Shown: positions 33,007-41,748 of the stretch, one piece after another
How the letters are laid out: each line of letters begins with the position of its first letter
Numbering within the stretch: position 1 is the first letter of the stretch
Assembly: GCF_024256385.1 (NCBI RefSeq)
Contig: NZ_JAMLFW010000001.1
Location: 5,456,001-5,520,000, forward strand
Reading direction: 5' to 3'
DNA from: Anatilimnocola floriformis
GTDB taxonomy: Bacteria > Planctomycetota > Planctomycetia > Pirellulales > Pirellulaceae
DNA length: 64,000 bases
Translations under genes and position numbers: made by a program
Notes under the pieces: model-generated
What the model was told of the DNA's origin: nothing
Database searches by the model: none
Seen by the model: the letters and a program-made list of their open reading frames with translations, nothing else

Positions 33007-33210
33007 GTGCCTCGTTCCGTGTTAGAAGCCATTCGCGATGGCGAGTGGAATTACGAACCCGAACTGCAGGCTTCTGAAGGAGTGGAAGCAACGCGTGCCT
33101 TGCCAGGCACCACTGAAAAATTGGATGTGCTCGCCAGTCGCCTTCGTCAAGGATTGCCGCTTTGGCATCCGCGCGATCGGATCGATTACGAAACGCCCAG
33201 CGAGCGCTAG
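33007..33210 (+). CDS. Small conserved-looking planctomycete protein
   Basis: 67 residues: starts VPRSVLEAIRDGEWNYEPE, then ALPGTTEKLDVLASRLRQG, and ends LWHPRDRIDYE. The GTG at 33007 has AGGAG 8 bases upstream (CACAGGAGAACTTCAC). Composition is acidic and helical, without membrane segment. I do not recognise a named family, but the strong ribosome-binding site and non-random residue pattern support a real gene. Confidence 0.7.
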   Translation: MPRSVLEAIRDGEWNYEPELQASEGVEATRALPGTTEKLDVLASRLRQGLPLWHPRDRIDYETPSER

Positions 33211-33344
33211 CCGCGAAGTCGCGCGGACCTTGGCTACAAACTTCGCCCGACATCCACACGGTTGTCGAAATCGCTTTAGAATGAATGCCGGCAAATGTGA
33301 GGATGCATTTGCCGTTTTCATTCTTCGATTGCAAAAGTATTCCT

Positions 33345-33647
33345 ATGGCATCGCTCTCCGTGCAAGTTCCCCATCAGCTTCCCGTCGCCGAAGCGGTGCA
33401 GCGACTGCAAGGTTTTCTGGAAGAAGTTCGCCGCGATCACGCCGATCGTGTGAGTAACGTGCAAGGCGAATGGCTGGGCGAAACGCTGAAGTTCGGCTTC
33501 ACGGCGATGGGCATGCAGATCAAAGGTGACCTCGTCGTCGCTAACGATGAGGTCCGCGTGAGCGGCAACCTACCGTTCGCTGCCAGCCTGTTTCGCGGCA
33601 CGATTGAATCGACGATTCGCACCGAGTTGGAAAAGCTGCTGCGATAG
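33345..33647 (+). CDS. Polyhydroxyalkanoic-acid-system-like small protein
   Basis: 100 residues: MASLSVQVPHQLPVAEAVQR, GEWLGETLKFGFTAMGMQIK, DEVRVSGNLPFAASLFRGTI, ending in an amphipathic helix. The W.G..l.F...GM.i.G.l pattern followed by L.F..slf...I...I...L matches the PHA_gran_rgn family. The name reflects family annotation only; no PHA synthase gene is nearby. The start at 33345 has a weak ribosome-binding site. Confidence 0.75.
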   Translation: MASLSVQVPHQLPVAEAVQRLQGFLEEVRRDHADRVSNVQGEWLGETLKFGFTAMGMQIKGDLVVANDEVRVSGNLPFAASLFRGTIESTIRTELEKLLR

Positions 33648-33871
33648 AGTTGCCTTTCCTGCGCAAAGTCGCTTTGGCACGCATAAGCGGCCCGGCGTTG
33701 AAACTTTCATCCACTCCTCATCGATTCCCCTCGCGATTTTCTTACTTAACCGGCAAGCTTTGCCGATAGAGAAATTGACTGCGCGCTGTTGGCGGGTGCT
33801 GGAGTGCTCCCGGGCGGCGAAATTGGGGCAGTTTTATTTCGCTCAACAGGTATTGAGAGGACGCTGGGGTT

Positions 33872-34093
33872 ATGCCGCTTTTTGACGCTACTCTGGCCGA
33901 ACGTGTCGGTTCGGCGATCGAGACCAATCCGTACTTGAGTGGCAGGAAGCTGCGGTTCGAGGCCCAGGAAGGGCGAGTGACGCTGAACGGCGTGGTGGCT
34001 TCTTATTTTCAGAAGCAGATGGCTCAGGAAGTCATCAAACGCGTCGAAGGCGTGAAGCAAATTGAGAATGAGCTCGAAGTGAGCTGGTGCTAA
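33872..34093 (+). CDS. BON-domain protein
   Basis: 73 residues forming a single BON domain: LAERVGSAIETNPYLSGRKL, then GRVTLNGVVASYFQKQMAQE and RVEGVKQIENELEV, the alpha-beta-beta-alpha-beta pattern with the central Gly. No signal peptide is seen, so it is cytoplasmic or a small adaptor. GAGGACGCTGGGGTT precedes the ATG. BON domains bind phospholipids or potassium in known cases; the role here is unknown. Confidence 0.85.
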   Translation: MPLFDATLAERVGSAIETNPYLSGRKLRFEAQEGRVTLNGVVASYFQKQMAQEVIKRVEGVKQIENELEVSWC

Positions 34094-34109
34094 GCGGTTT
34101 GCTTGATTT

Positions 34110-34188
34110 GTAGGACGGACCATTGGTCCGTCTCGAACTCTGAGTTTACTCGTTCGGCGATTCTGGACGGACCAATGGTCCGTCCTAC
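34110..34188. repeat. BIME-like inverted pair, family A (copy 2)
   Basis: GTAG then GACGGACCATTGGTCCG at 34110-34130 is matched perfectly over 21 bases by its reverse complement at 34168-34188; the 37-base spacer is unlike that of copy 1. It lies between the convergent BON and STAS genes. Confidence 0.93.
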
Positions 34189-34208
34189 GGCCGCATTGCA
34201 CTTCTTCT

Positions 34209-34586
34209 TTACCGCGGTTTGGGCCGATAGCCCATTACGGCGGCGCCGCGGTCGGCGTATTGCGGAAAGCGATCGTCGAGTCGCACCGTCTTCAGCACTT
34301 CGTGATTGCTGTCCGATACCCCGCACATCCGCATCAAGCCGTCGCGCGAGGTAACGCGCTTGTGCAACAGCGCTAGTTGACCGACGAGCCAGCTGCGAAG
34401 CATGGGCACCTGATCCATTTCGATCACGACGCGATGGCAGAATTGCTGCTCCATCCGCTCCCAGATCGCCTCGGCCAGTTCCACTTCCACGCCCAGTTTG
34501 TCTTTGGGCGGCACCGGGCGAATGAACAGCCAATCGGGCCCACGATCCATCTCCAATGTCCAGCCGGGAATTAAATCGACCACCAT
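34209..34586 (-). CDS. STAS-domain (anti-anti-sigma-like) protein
   Basis: 125 residues. The second half reads as a STAS domain: RVVIEMDQVPMLRSWLVGQL, LLHKRVTSRDGLMRMCGVSD and EVLKTVRLDDRFPQYADRGA. The usual phosphorylatable Ser after the DxxxV.-type motif is replaced (MDQVPMLRSWL), with Ser two residues later. GGAGG lies 6 bases before the ATG at 34586. No anti-sigma kinase or sigma factor is adjacent, so the partner is elsewhere. Confidence 0.78.
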   Translation of the reverse strand: MVVDLIPGWTLEMDRGPDWLFIRPVPPKDKLGVEVELAEAIWERMEQQFCHRVVIEMDQVPMLRSWLVGQLALLHKRVTSRDGLMRMCGVSDSNHEVLKTVRLDDRFPQYADRGAAVMGYRPKPR

Positions 34587-34670
34587 GGCGATCCTCCGCG
34601 CAAAGAGAGCCAGGCCGAATAGAAGCGACCTGGCGAATTAGAAAGTACCCCTACCCTCTAGGCGTTAATC

Positions 34671-34904
34671 TTAAGAGGCGTGCGGCGGGATGCAATTCGA
34701 TTCTGGCGAAGTGGCGACGGATTCTGGATTTGTAATCGTGGGAGTTGCTAGCGAGGCAAGCTCAGCTTCGAGCTTTTTCAGCAAGCGGCGCAGCGAATCA
34801 AGCGCCACCTCTACGCCTGGCGTTGGGAACGATTTCAGCAATCGCTCCTTGCGGCCGATTGCTTCTCGTGTTTGGCCGATCGCAGTTCGCAAGTAATCAG
34901 ACAT
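34671..34904 (-). CDS. Small helical protein, partner of the nucleotidyltransferase-like gene
   Basis: 77 residues: MSDYLRTAIGQTREAIGRKE, then a Leu-rich amphipathic segment (ALDSLRRLLKKLEAELASL) and a polar tail ending CIPPHAS. It starts 14 bases after the stop of the gene at 34919, with GAGGGGAAA before the ATG, so the two are likely co-transcribed. Not recognised. An antitoxin-like or adaptor role is speculation from size and pairing. Confidence 0.6.
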   Translation of the reverse strand: MSDYLRTAIGQTREAIGRKERLLKSFPTPGVEVALDSLRRLLKKLEAELASLATPTITNPESVATSPESNCIPPHAS

Positions 34905-34918
34905 GTGCTGTTTCCCCT

Positions 34919-35401
34919 CTACAATCTTAACACGACAATCCCTTGTGGTGAATTATTCCGGCTAGTCCCCCAAAGATTCTTCCAGAACAAGTAGTCGTTT
35001 AAAGTCTCTTCATGGCGCGGATCAGTCACAGAAAAGATCGTCGAAATGTACGCGTCGACTCCGTGCGTGATTTGGAGTCTATCGAACCACTTCACTGCTT
35101 CACGCTGAATCTTGTTGCCCTGTTCCAGTAGTTCGGCTTTGACGTAAAAACAGACGTCCAGATCACGTGGGTTCAATTTTGTCGTGACGAAACTTCCGTC
35201 AACCCAGAGTTCTCCGTTGACATTCGCCAACGTCATTCGCTCGGCAATCATTTCAAGTCTATTCATCCACTTGTCGCGAACAGTTGAATTGCGAAACTGC
35301 TCGGCCGTGACGCAGCGCAAACGAATTTGACCAAGATCGCAGAAGTGAAACCCTGCCGGCCAAAGTGAAGTGTAGTTTCCTGGATTTGACTCTGATTCCA
35401 T
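34919..35401 (-). CDS. DUF6932-like predicted nucleotidyltransferase
   Basis: 160 residues. The core GELWVDGSFVTTKLNPRDLD (about 63-82) has the GS....PxDxD arrangement of the nucleotidyltransferase (MNT/polymerase-beta) fold, with Asp residues positioned to bind Mg-NTP. The end DYLFWKNLWGTSRNNSPQGI resembles the closing of DUF6932 proteins. Codon use appears less GC-biased than in neighbours, suggesting acquisition. Paired with a small downstream gene, as in many MNT/AbiEii-type modules. Function is not established. Confidence 0.7.
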   Translation of the reverse strand: MESESNPGNYTSLWPAGFHFCDLGQIRLRCVTAEQFRNSTVRDKWMNRLEMIAERMTLANVNGELWVDGSFVTTKLNPRDLDVCFYVKAELLEQGNKIQREAVKWFDRLQITHGVDAYISTIFSVTDPRHEETLNDYLFWKNLWGTSRNNSPQGIVVLRL

Positions 35402-35521
35402 CGCATTCCAATTCCATAGTCGACGAACACCCCTCTACGCCCCGCGCTTATACCGGTAGAATTCTGCTCTCGCAACCGCGCGAAATCACCCGTCGTTTCC
35501 ACGAATTCAAGGATCTCACAC

Positions 35522-36040
35522 ATGTCCCGTGCCGCCGCTGTTACGTTCAAAGGCACCCCCATGACCCTCGCCGGCGAAGCCGTGAAGGTCGGCCAAGCCG
35601 CGCCTGATTTCACCATTCACTTCTTCGAAGGCGGCCTGAAGACGATCACCCTCGCCGACCTCAAGGGGAAGGCCACCATCCTGAGCGTCGTGCCGTCGCT
35701 CGACACTGGCGTGTGCAAGATTCAAACGAAGAAGTTCAACGATGAACTGTCGTCGCTGGCCGGCGGCATCAACGCCGTTGCCGTCAGCCTCGACCTGCCG
35801 TTCGCGATGAACCGTTTCTGCGGCGCCGAAGAAATCAAGAATCTGAAGGTCGGCAGCGATTATCAGAATCGCAACTTCGGCCAAGCCTATGGCGTGCTGA
35901 TCGAAGAGCTGAAGCTCCTTGCTCGCAGCGTGTTCGTGATCGACAAGGACGGCAAGATCGCCTACGCCGAAGTCGTGCCAGAAGTCACCAGCGAACCGAA
36001 CTACCCAGCCGCTCTCGAAGCACTGAAGAAGTCGCTGTAA
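35522..36040 (+). CDS. tpx: Thiol peroxidase Tpx
   Basis: 172 residues, an atypical 2-Cys peroxiredoxin that reduces hydroperoxides using thioredoxin. The peroxidatic Cys65 is in PSLDTGVCKIQTK and the resolving Cys100 in NRFCGAEEI; N-terminal VTFKGTPMTLAGEAVKVGQ and ARSVFVIDKDGKIAYAEVVP are typical. AAGGA lies 8 bases before the ATG. It is divergent from the nucleotidyltransferase-like gene and ends in a clear terminator. Confidence 0.97.
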   Translation: MSRAAAVTFKGTPMTLAGEAVKVGQAAPDFTIHFFEGGLKTITLADLKGKATILSVVPSLDTGVCKIQTKKFNDELSSLAGGINAVAVSLDLPFAMNRFCGAEEIKNLKVGSDYQNRNFGQAYGVLIEELKLLARSVFVIDKDGKIAYAEVVPEVTSEPNYPAALEALKKSL

Positions 36041-36070
36041 GAGTTTTTCTGCAAGAATTTGCTTGATTCA

Positions 36071-36105
36071 CAAAGGGCGAGGCCGTGGCTTCGCCCTTTG
36101 TTTTT
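36071..36105 (+). terminator. Rho-independent terminator of tpx
   Basis: CAAAGGGCGA (36071-36080) pairs fully with TCGCCCTTTG (36091-36100) around a 10-base loop and is followed by TTTTT. It begins 31 bases after the tpx stop. Confidence 0.92.
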
Positions 36106-36198
36106 GCGCATTTTCAAAACTTGGAAATTGCTTGCGTTCTCGTTAGACTCAACGCATCGGTTTGCCACGTTCCTCCCACTCGCAACTGCCAGATTCGT

Positions 36199-38295
36199 AT
36201 GGTGAGGCAAATATTCTTTTTGTTTGCGCTGCTGTCGTTCCCGGTATTGAACGCCGTGAATGCCCAGCCCAAGACTGCTCCCCAGCAATCGGCACAACGG
36301 CCCGATTTGCGCCCAGGTGACAAGCTCGAAGTGATCGACATGGGCCGGCTGCGCGAAGCCGAGTTCGTCGAGTTCACGCCCGTTGGTTTGATCAAAGTGC
36401 GATTCGAAGACGATAGCCAAGTGCCGTTTCGTCCGCAGTATGTTCGCTGGGCGAAAGGGATCAATCCGCGAGATCCGGCTGCCGTGGCTGCCGCAAACAG
36501 CAAGCGTCAGAATCCCAATCCGGCCCAAACAGCAAGCAAACTCGAAGCTGCAGAAAAACCGGCCACAACTCCCGCCCCCAAACAGCCACGAAATTTCAAA
36601 CGTACCTGGCAAGACACCTCGGGCAAGTTCTCCGTGGAAGCGGAATTCATAGGGCTTGCCGATGGCAAGGTGGATCTCAAGAAGGCCGACGGCAAGGTTC
36701 TTTCGATTCCACTCGATCGGCTCTCAGAGACCGACCAAGCCGCTGCCCGGGCGATGGTCGAGAGTCTCCCAAATCCGTTTGAATCCAACGTGCAGCAAGG
36801 AGTGATCGGCTCATCCTCGCCTACGGCAGTCTGGCAGGGAGTGACGGAAGCGGAGATCTCGTTCGCTAATCTCACCCCGGCGACCTACATGCGAGCAGCG
36901 GCTTATGCAGCTCCGTGGAATGTCAAAGCCGATAAGGTTACTCCCCATTTTCCGAGGCTGTCTCCGAAATTCGTCTCGTTCGAAACCGAAGGCGTACGCA
37001 GCGACGATATCTACGAGTACTTGTTCAATGAGGCGACGGAAACCATCTGGATATCGCAGGCCAATCGCCAGTGGGGCCTCACTCGAATTCAGCGGGTGGA
37101 TTTGGTGCAGGGGAGATTGCTCCCCATGATCGAGTTTGCTGGATACAACCACTTACTGGCCGTCAATCCGAGCGGCAATCTCGTTCTTACCAATGGAGAT
37201 CAGAATCGAATCAATGTCTGGAAGGTGGGAACTCAGGGACTAACGGCAATCAAATCTATCTCTCTAACGGGCAGGAATGACCAGGAATGGGTTGCGCATT
37301 TTGTTGACGACAATCGGGCCTTGATCTCGACTTCCCGCGGCTCAGTTTTGGTTTCGCTACTGGACTACACCGCCAGCAGTTCGCGGCCGGTAAATCCGCT
37401 TCAATTCAGCCCCAATCGCAAACATTTCCTGACCTGGTTGAACGACCAATTGATCATGGTCGATTCGCTCAGCGGAAAGGTACTTGGCACGTTTGCTCCC
37501 GGCGGCAAGACACAAACCACGGCCGCCCAGGACGGCTGCGTTTATCGAATTGCGTTCACGCCCGATGGTAGTCAGGTGGCATATGCATCCACCGACACGC
37601 TGTACTTCTTCGACGCCCAAACTGGTAAGGAATTAAAGGCCCTACCGATCCCGAATTTGCCGATGTTCGGACTTCTTTCCTTTAGTCCCCAAGGCTACGC
37701 AGTGCTCTCGGGCGAATACGCGATTGAGCCCGTTCAGGGACAAGTGGTGGCGCACGTCAATGTGGGAACTGAGATGAGAGTTCCATACGGCGGACAGCAA
37801 TGGTATCTGAAACGCTCGACCGCAAACGGCAAGACAACTCTTACCCTGGAACACTGTGAACTTCCCAGCGCGGAGATGATCACTCGGCTCGCGCAGTCGC
37901 GGATCGACGACCTCCAGAAAGTTAAACCTGGCTCAACTCTGTCGTTACAAACCAGCCCTGAGTTGCCAGCCGCTGAACAACAACAAATTCGTCAAGCGAT
38001 GGCGAAGAAATTGGAAGGGACCCGACTTTCGGTCGCCCCAGAAGGCGAGATGGGTGATTGTGTCCTCACCATCGAGCAGGTCAAGCAGGAGAACTTGGGG
38101 GTCGAAATCACGTTACGAATTTCCTCAGACAAAGGTGCTTCCTTGTGGACTTTCAAATGCCCCATTCGACCTGAGGAAACGCAATTGCTCACCGGAGAGT
38201 ATTTTTCGCTGCTCCTGGGCAAGGTCATGCCGCGACAACTCTCCGATGCCATTTTTCAGGCGCAGATCACTCCTGAAGGGTTGAAAATTGAATAG
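36199..38295 (+). CDS. Exported SHD1-domain protein with beta-propeller (paralogue 1)
   Basis: 698 residues. After a signal peptide (FFLFALLSFPVLNAVNAQ) come a small beta domain (RPGDKLEVIDMGRLREAEFV), a Pro/Ala linker, and an SHD1 domain (about 134-188; RTWQDTSGKFSVEAEFIGLA, LDRLSETDQAAARAMVE). From about 230 to 560 it has WD40/YVTN-like strands (HLLAVNPSGNLVLTNGDQNR, VYRIAFTPDGSQVAYASTDT). The C-terminal 130 residues are alpha/beta. Adjacent to, and collinear with, the gene at 38405; the two are diverged tandem duplicates. Role unknown; SHD1 binds NPF-type peptides in eukaryotic Sla1, which need not hold here. Confidence 0.85.
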   Translation: MVRQIFFLFALLSFPVLNAVNAQPKTAPQQSAQRPDLRPGDKLEVIDMGRLREAEFVEFTPVGLIKVRFEDDSQVPFRPQYVRWAKGINPRDPAAVAAANSKRQNPNPAQTASKLEAAEKPATTPAPKQPRNFKRTWQDTSGKFSVEAEFIGLADGKVDLKKADGKVLSIPLDRLSETDQAAARAMVESLPNPFESNVQQGVIGSSSPTAVWQGVTEAEISFANLTPATYMRAAAYAAPWNVKADKVTPHFPRLSPKFVSFETEGVRSDDIYEYLFNEATETIWISQANRQWGLTRIQRVDLVQGRLLPMIEFAGYNHLLAVNPSGNLVLTNGDQNRINVWKVGTQGLTAIKSISLTGRNDQEWVAHFVDDNRALISTSRGSVLVSLLDYTASSSRPVNPLQFSPNRKHFLTWLNDQLIMVDSLSGKVLGTFAPGGKTQTTAAQDGCVYRIAFTPDGSQVAYASTDTLYFFDAQTGKELKALPIPNLPMFGLLSFSPQGYAVLSGEYAIEPVQGQVVAHVNVGTEMRVPYGGQQWYLKRSTANGKTTLTLEHCELPSAEMITRLAQSRIDDLQKVKPGSTLSLQTSPELPAAEQQQIRQAMAKKLEGTRLSVAPEGEMGDCVLTIEQVKQENLGVEITLRISSDKGASLWTFKCPIRPEETQLLTGEYFSLLLGKVMPRQLSDAIFQAQITPEGLKIE

Positions 38296-38404
38296 TACTG
38301 TCCCTCGCCAATTGTTTGGAAGTTGGCGAATTCCTTTATAGAATCTGCTTCTCGATTCTCGTCGTCTTAGCCGAAGTTGGCTCGCTTTCGAGGAAGGCTC
38401 TCTC

Positions 38405-40639
38405 ATGTTTGGTTCCCTCGTGCGTTCCTGTTTGTTGACCGCCCTGCTTTCTTTGCTCTCAGTCAGTTCGCTGTTCGCCCAGCCCGCGGGTGTGAAAGCG
38501 GGGGACAAGATCGAATACTTGGATGGCCGCGGCGTCGTGCAAAAGGGCGAATTTATCGAGATGGTCGGCGCGTCGGTAAAGGTCAAGCAAGAGGACGGTC
38601 AGACGAAGATTTTTCCGGGTACTCGGGTGCGTCTACCCGGCGGCGCTGCTGCGAACCGGCCGAGGCTCGGGCCCGCTGGCGGCGATATTCCAATTCCTAG
38701 TCGACCAGCGGCAACTGCGCCGGCCAATCCCTTTGAAGCGGCCGCCGCTGAGGTTCGCACCTGGACCGATGCCACCGGTAAATTCAAAATCGAAGCATCC
38801 TTTGTCAGTCTCGATAAGGACCAAGTCCAGCTGAAGAAGACCGACGGCAAGTTCATCACGTTGGCGATGGACAAACTGAGCGCCGAAGATCAAGTCGCCG
38901 CTCGCGAGGCCGCCGACAAGGCCAAAGCGCCGCCGATGAAGGACGAGAATCCCTTCGAAGCCAACGTTACCGACAAGCCGCAGATCGCCGGCCTGGGCGC
39001 GGAACGAAAGACGAGCTTGAACGGCGTGCCGTTGCTGACGCTCGACGCGCCGGCTGCCTGGGGTGCGGCAGCGAATCCCTCGACGGTTGCGCTGCCGAAG
39101 ATCAGCAATCGTGCGGCGTCGATTCCGCCGCGCGCAATCGCTGGTCCGAATGGTCGGGTCGATGACTTCTTCGAAAAGGCCGAAGGGATGATCGTCGATC
39201 CCGCCCACGGCTGGCTGTGGATTGGCGTGAAGAACGAGCATGGCGGAAAAAACTGTCGGCTCGAGCGAGTCGAAATCGCCAGTTCTGCGGCGATGCCTCC
39301 GCTCACGATGCCGACGCTCCTCAGACCCATCAGCGTCGATCCCACCGGGCGGTTGCTGCTGACGAGTCGCGATGATGATTTTCAAACCCGCAACAAGCAC
39401 CTCGATATTTGGGAGATCGATGGGAACGAAGTTCGCGCGACATCCAGCTTCAAGCCGTTCGACGATGGCGAAGGGAAGCATTTCAGCGTCAAAGCATTCA
39501 AATGGGCCGAGTTCGTCGATTCCACACATCTGCTCACGCTGGGCGACAGCGGCAAACTGGTGATGTGGGACCTCAGCACGGCGGGCGTGATTCGCGGGCT
39601 ATATCAAATCGATCTCGGCAGCGGTTGGTCACTCAGCTGCGCACTCAGCCCGGGCCGCAAGCAACTCGCCGTCGCCACCAGCAGCGGTGTGTATGTGCTC
39701 GAGCCGATCAGCGGCAAGGTTCTCGGCAAATGTGAAATGAAAGACGACGGCGCATCTCGGCTCAGCATTTATCGCATTGTCTTCAGCGACGATGGCGCGC
39801 AGCTGGCTGCGGCTGGTCCGCTCAATCTGTGGGTTTGGAATGTCGCCGATGGAAAGAATACGGCGGCTGTTTCCGGCACTTCCATGCACATCAGCCACGA
39901 GACCGCCCTCTCTTTCGGCTCGCACAATCATCTCATCATCGACCATCGCTACGCCTTCGATATCGAGCGCGGCCTGATGACCTGCTCGTTCAGCGGCAGC
40001 ACTAGTTCAACGGCGGTTTCGTTTGCCGGTCGTGAATGGTTCCTGAACGAGGACCGCGGCAGCGGCGGCAAGTCCCGCAGCATCATCAGCTTTGCTTTGC
40101 CGGGCGAAGAAGTTGTCCGCAAAGCTGCCACCGTGAAGGAAGAAGAACTCCTTGCCATCAAGCCGGGTTCCAAGATCGGGCTCGATCTGGCCCTGCCGTT
40201 TGACGGCGCGGAATCGGAAAAGATCCGCACGTCGATCACCACCGCCTTCGTCAACAACGGCTGGGCGATTGCCGCGCCGGGCGAAGCCAGCGATTTCGTG
40301 CTCACCGCCCGCGCGATGCCGGGCGAAACCAAGGAAATCGAATACCGCATGTTCGGCCGAGGCTTCGCCACAACCAAGGTCTCGGTCACTTATCAGCTTG
40401 GCGAAATGTCCCTCAAATCGCCAGGCTCCGATAAACCTGTCTGGCAAAACAAAGCCAGTTGGGGTCCTCCCTTCAATATTCATCTGAAGGAAGGCCAGAC
40501 CATTGAGGAAGCAACCCGCACCACCCCCAACGCGGCGTTCTTCGCCAACCCCGGCATTCCCCGTCGGTTGATGAAGTATCCCAACGGCGTGTCGATTGTC
40601 ACGGCGACACTGGCGCCGAGCGGTATCACGGTGCAGTGA
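38405..40639 (+). CDS. Exported SHD1-domain protein with beta-propeller (paralogue 2)
   Basis: 744 residues with the same plan as its upstream neighbour: signal peptide (LLTALLSLLSVSSLFAQP), entry domain KAGDKIEYLDGRGVVQKGEF, SHD1 (about 118-175; RTWTDATGKFKIEASFVSLD, MDKLSAEDQVAAREAAD), a degenerate propeller (LRPISVDPTGRLLLTSRDDD, LSCALSPGRKQLAVATSSGV, YRIVFSDDGAQLAAAGPLNL) and a C-terminal domain. Notably, both paralogues carry NPFEANV or NPFESNV just after SHD1, a built-in NPF motif. GAGGAAGG precedes the ATG. Confidence 0.85.
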   Translation: MFGSLVRSCLLTALLSLLSVSSLFAQPAGVKAGDKIEYLDGRGVVQKGEFIEMVGASVKVKQEDGQTKIFPGTRVRLPGGAAANRPRLGPAGGDIPIPSRPAATAPANPFEAAAAEVRTWTDATGKFKIEASFVSLDKDQVQLKKTDGKFITLAMDKLSAEDQVAAREAADKAKAPPMKDENPFEANVTDKPQIAGLGAERKTSLNGVPLLTLDAPAAWGAAANPSTVALPKISNRAASIPPRAIAGPNGRVDDFFEKAEGMIVDPAHGWLWIGVKNEHGGKNCRLERVEIASSAAMPPLTMPTLLRPISVDPTGRLLLTSRDDDFQTRNKHLDIWEIDGNEVRATSSFKPFDDGEGKHFSVKAFKWAEFVDSTHLLTLGDSGKLVMWDLSTAGVIRGLYQIDLGSGWSLSCALSPGRKQLAVATSSGVYVLEPISGKVLGKCEMKDDGASRLSIYRIVFSDDGAQLAAAGPLNLWVWNVADGKNTAAVSGTSMHISHETALSFGSHNHLIIDHRYAFDIERGLMTCSFSGSTSSTAVSFAGREWFLNEDRGSGGKSRSIISFALPGEEVVRKAATVKEEELLAIKPGSKIGLDLALPFDGAESEKIRTSITTAFVNNGWAIAAPGEASDFVLTARAMPGETKEIEYRMFGRGFATTKVSVTYQLGEMSLKSPGSDKPVWQNKASWGPPFNIHLKEGQTIEEATRTTPNAAFFANPGIPRRLMKYPNGVSIVTATLAPSGITVQ

Positions 40640-40646
40640 GGCGAAT

Positions 40647-40735
40647 GCAGAACGCAGAAGGCAGAATGAAAAATGCCAGATAAACACCTGTCTGCATTTT
40701 TCCGTTATTCTGAATATTCCTTCTGCTTTCTGCCT
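40647..40735. repeat. Imperfect inverted repeat between SHD1 and rhomboid genes
   Basis: GCAGAACGCAGAAGGCAGAA with AAAAATGC on the left is matched by GCATTTTT, ATTCTG, CCTTCTGC and TTCTGCC on the right. The stem is long but interrupted. It fills most of the 116-base gap and may end the upstream transcript. Confidence 0.6.
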
Positions 40736-40755
40736 TCTTACTTCTGCCTTCCCCT

Positions 40756-41748
40756 ATGCGCCAACTGACCGTTCTCAAGGATGAAGCCGCCGCGCGCAAG
40801 TTTGCGGCTTGGCTGGTGGTGCAGAATATCGAAGCTCGGGCCGACGCCGAAGCGGATGGCTGGTCGATCTGGGTCATCGACGAAGATCAGTTGCCAGCGG
40901 CCAGGCAACATCTGGCTCAGTTTCAAGCCGATCCGAATGATCCCCGTTTTCGAAATGCTCAGCAGCAGGCCGCGGCGATCGAGCGCGAGGAACAACAGAA
41001 GCGCGAGCGAGCCCAGAAGAACACCATCGAAATGAACCGCCGCTGGGGAACTGGCGGGCAGGTCGCCCGTTCTGCACCGGTTGTGCTGGCGATGATTGCC
41101 ATCTCGGTGGTTGTGTTCATTCTGACTGATTGGGGCGAGCAAGCCGGGCCGGGCGTGAAGTCCTGGGTGCAGTTCTCGAGTGGCATCGCGGATTTCCAGA
41201 AAGTGGATATCGATGGCCAAAAGATGATTCGAGGAATCAAAACCGAGGCCTGGAAAGACGTGCAGGCCGGTCAGATCTGGCGGCTGGTCACCCCCATGTT
41301 CCTGCACTTCGGCGTCATGCACATCGTTTTTAACATGATGTGGCTGTATGACTTGGGTGGGCAAATCGAGAGCCGAATTAAGAGCCGCTGGTTTGTGGCC
41401 CTGGTGCTGCTGATCGCAGCGACGTCCTGTGTTTCGCAGGTCGTCGTCGACTCGTGGCTGGAGGGGACGACGCTGTTTCCCGACATTGGCAACTTCGGCG
41501 GTATGTCGGGCGTCAACTACGGCCTGTTTGGCTTTATCTTTGTGCGATCATACGTGCTGCAAGACCGTAGCTACTTCCTGCACTCCACCACGTCGCTGCT
41601 GATGTTCGGCTGGTTGCTGGTTTGCTTTGCGAGCAACTACGGCGTGATCAATCTAGGCCTGGGCTCGGTGGCCAACACCGCGCACGTCGCCGGCATGCTG
41701 GCCGGCATGGCGCTCGGCTACGTGCCGCAGCTCGTACGCAGGGCATAG
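40756..41748 (+). CDS. Rhomboid-family intramembrane serine protease
   Basis: 330 residues. An N-terminal cytoplasmic domain (about 1-85) with LKDEAAARKFAAWLVVQNIE resembles the GlpG N-domain. The membrane core carries FLHFGVMHIVFNMMWLYDLG (H and N of the oxyanion region), catalytic Ser251 in GGMSGVNYGLFG, and catalytic His310 in NTAHVAGMLAGMALG. A charged linker (IEREEQQKRERAQKN) joins the halves. It should cleave transmembrane substrates in the cytoplasmic membrane. It stands alone. Confidence 0.95.
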   Translation: MRQLTVLKDEAAARKFAAWLVVQNIEARADAEADGWSIWVIDEDQLPAARQHLAQFQADPNDPRFRNAQQQAAAIEREEQQKRERAQKNTIEMNRRWGTGGQVARSAPVVLAMIAISVVVFILTDWGEQAGPGVKSWVQFSSGIADFQKVDIDGQKMIRGIKTEAWKDVQAGQIWRLVTPMFLHFGVMHIVFNMMWLYDLGGQIESRIKSRWFVALVLLIAATSCVSQVVVDSWLEGTTLFPDIGNFGGMSGVNYGLFGFIFVRSYVLQDRSYFLHSTTSLLMFGWLLVCFASNYGVINLGLGSVANTAHVAGMLAGMALGYVPQLVRRA

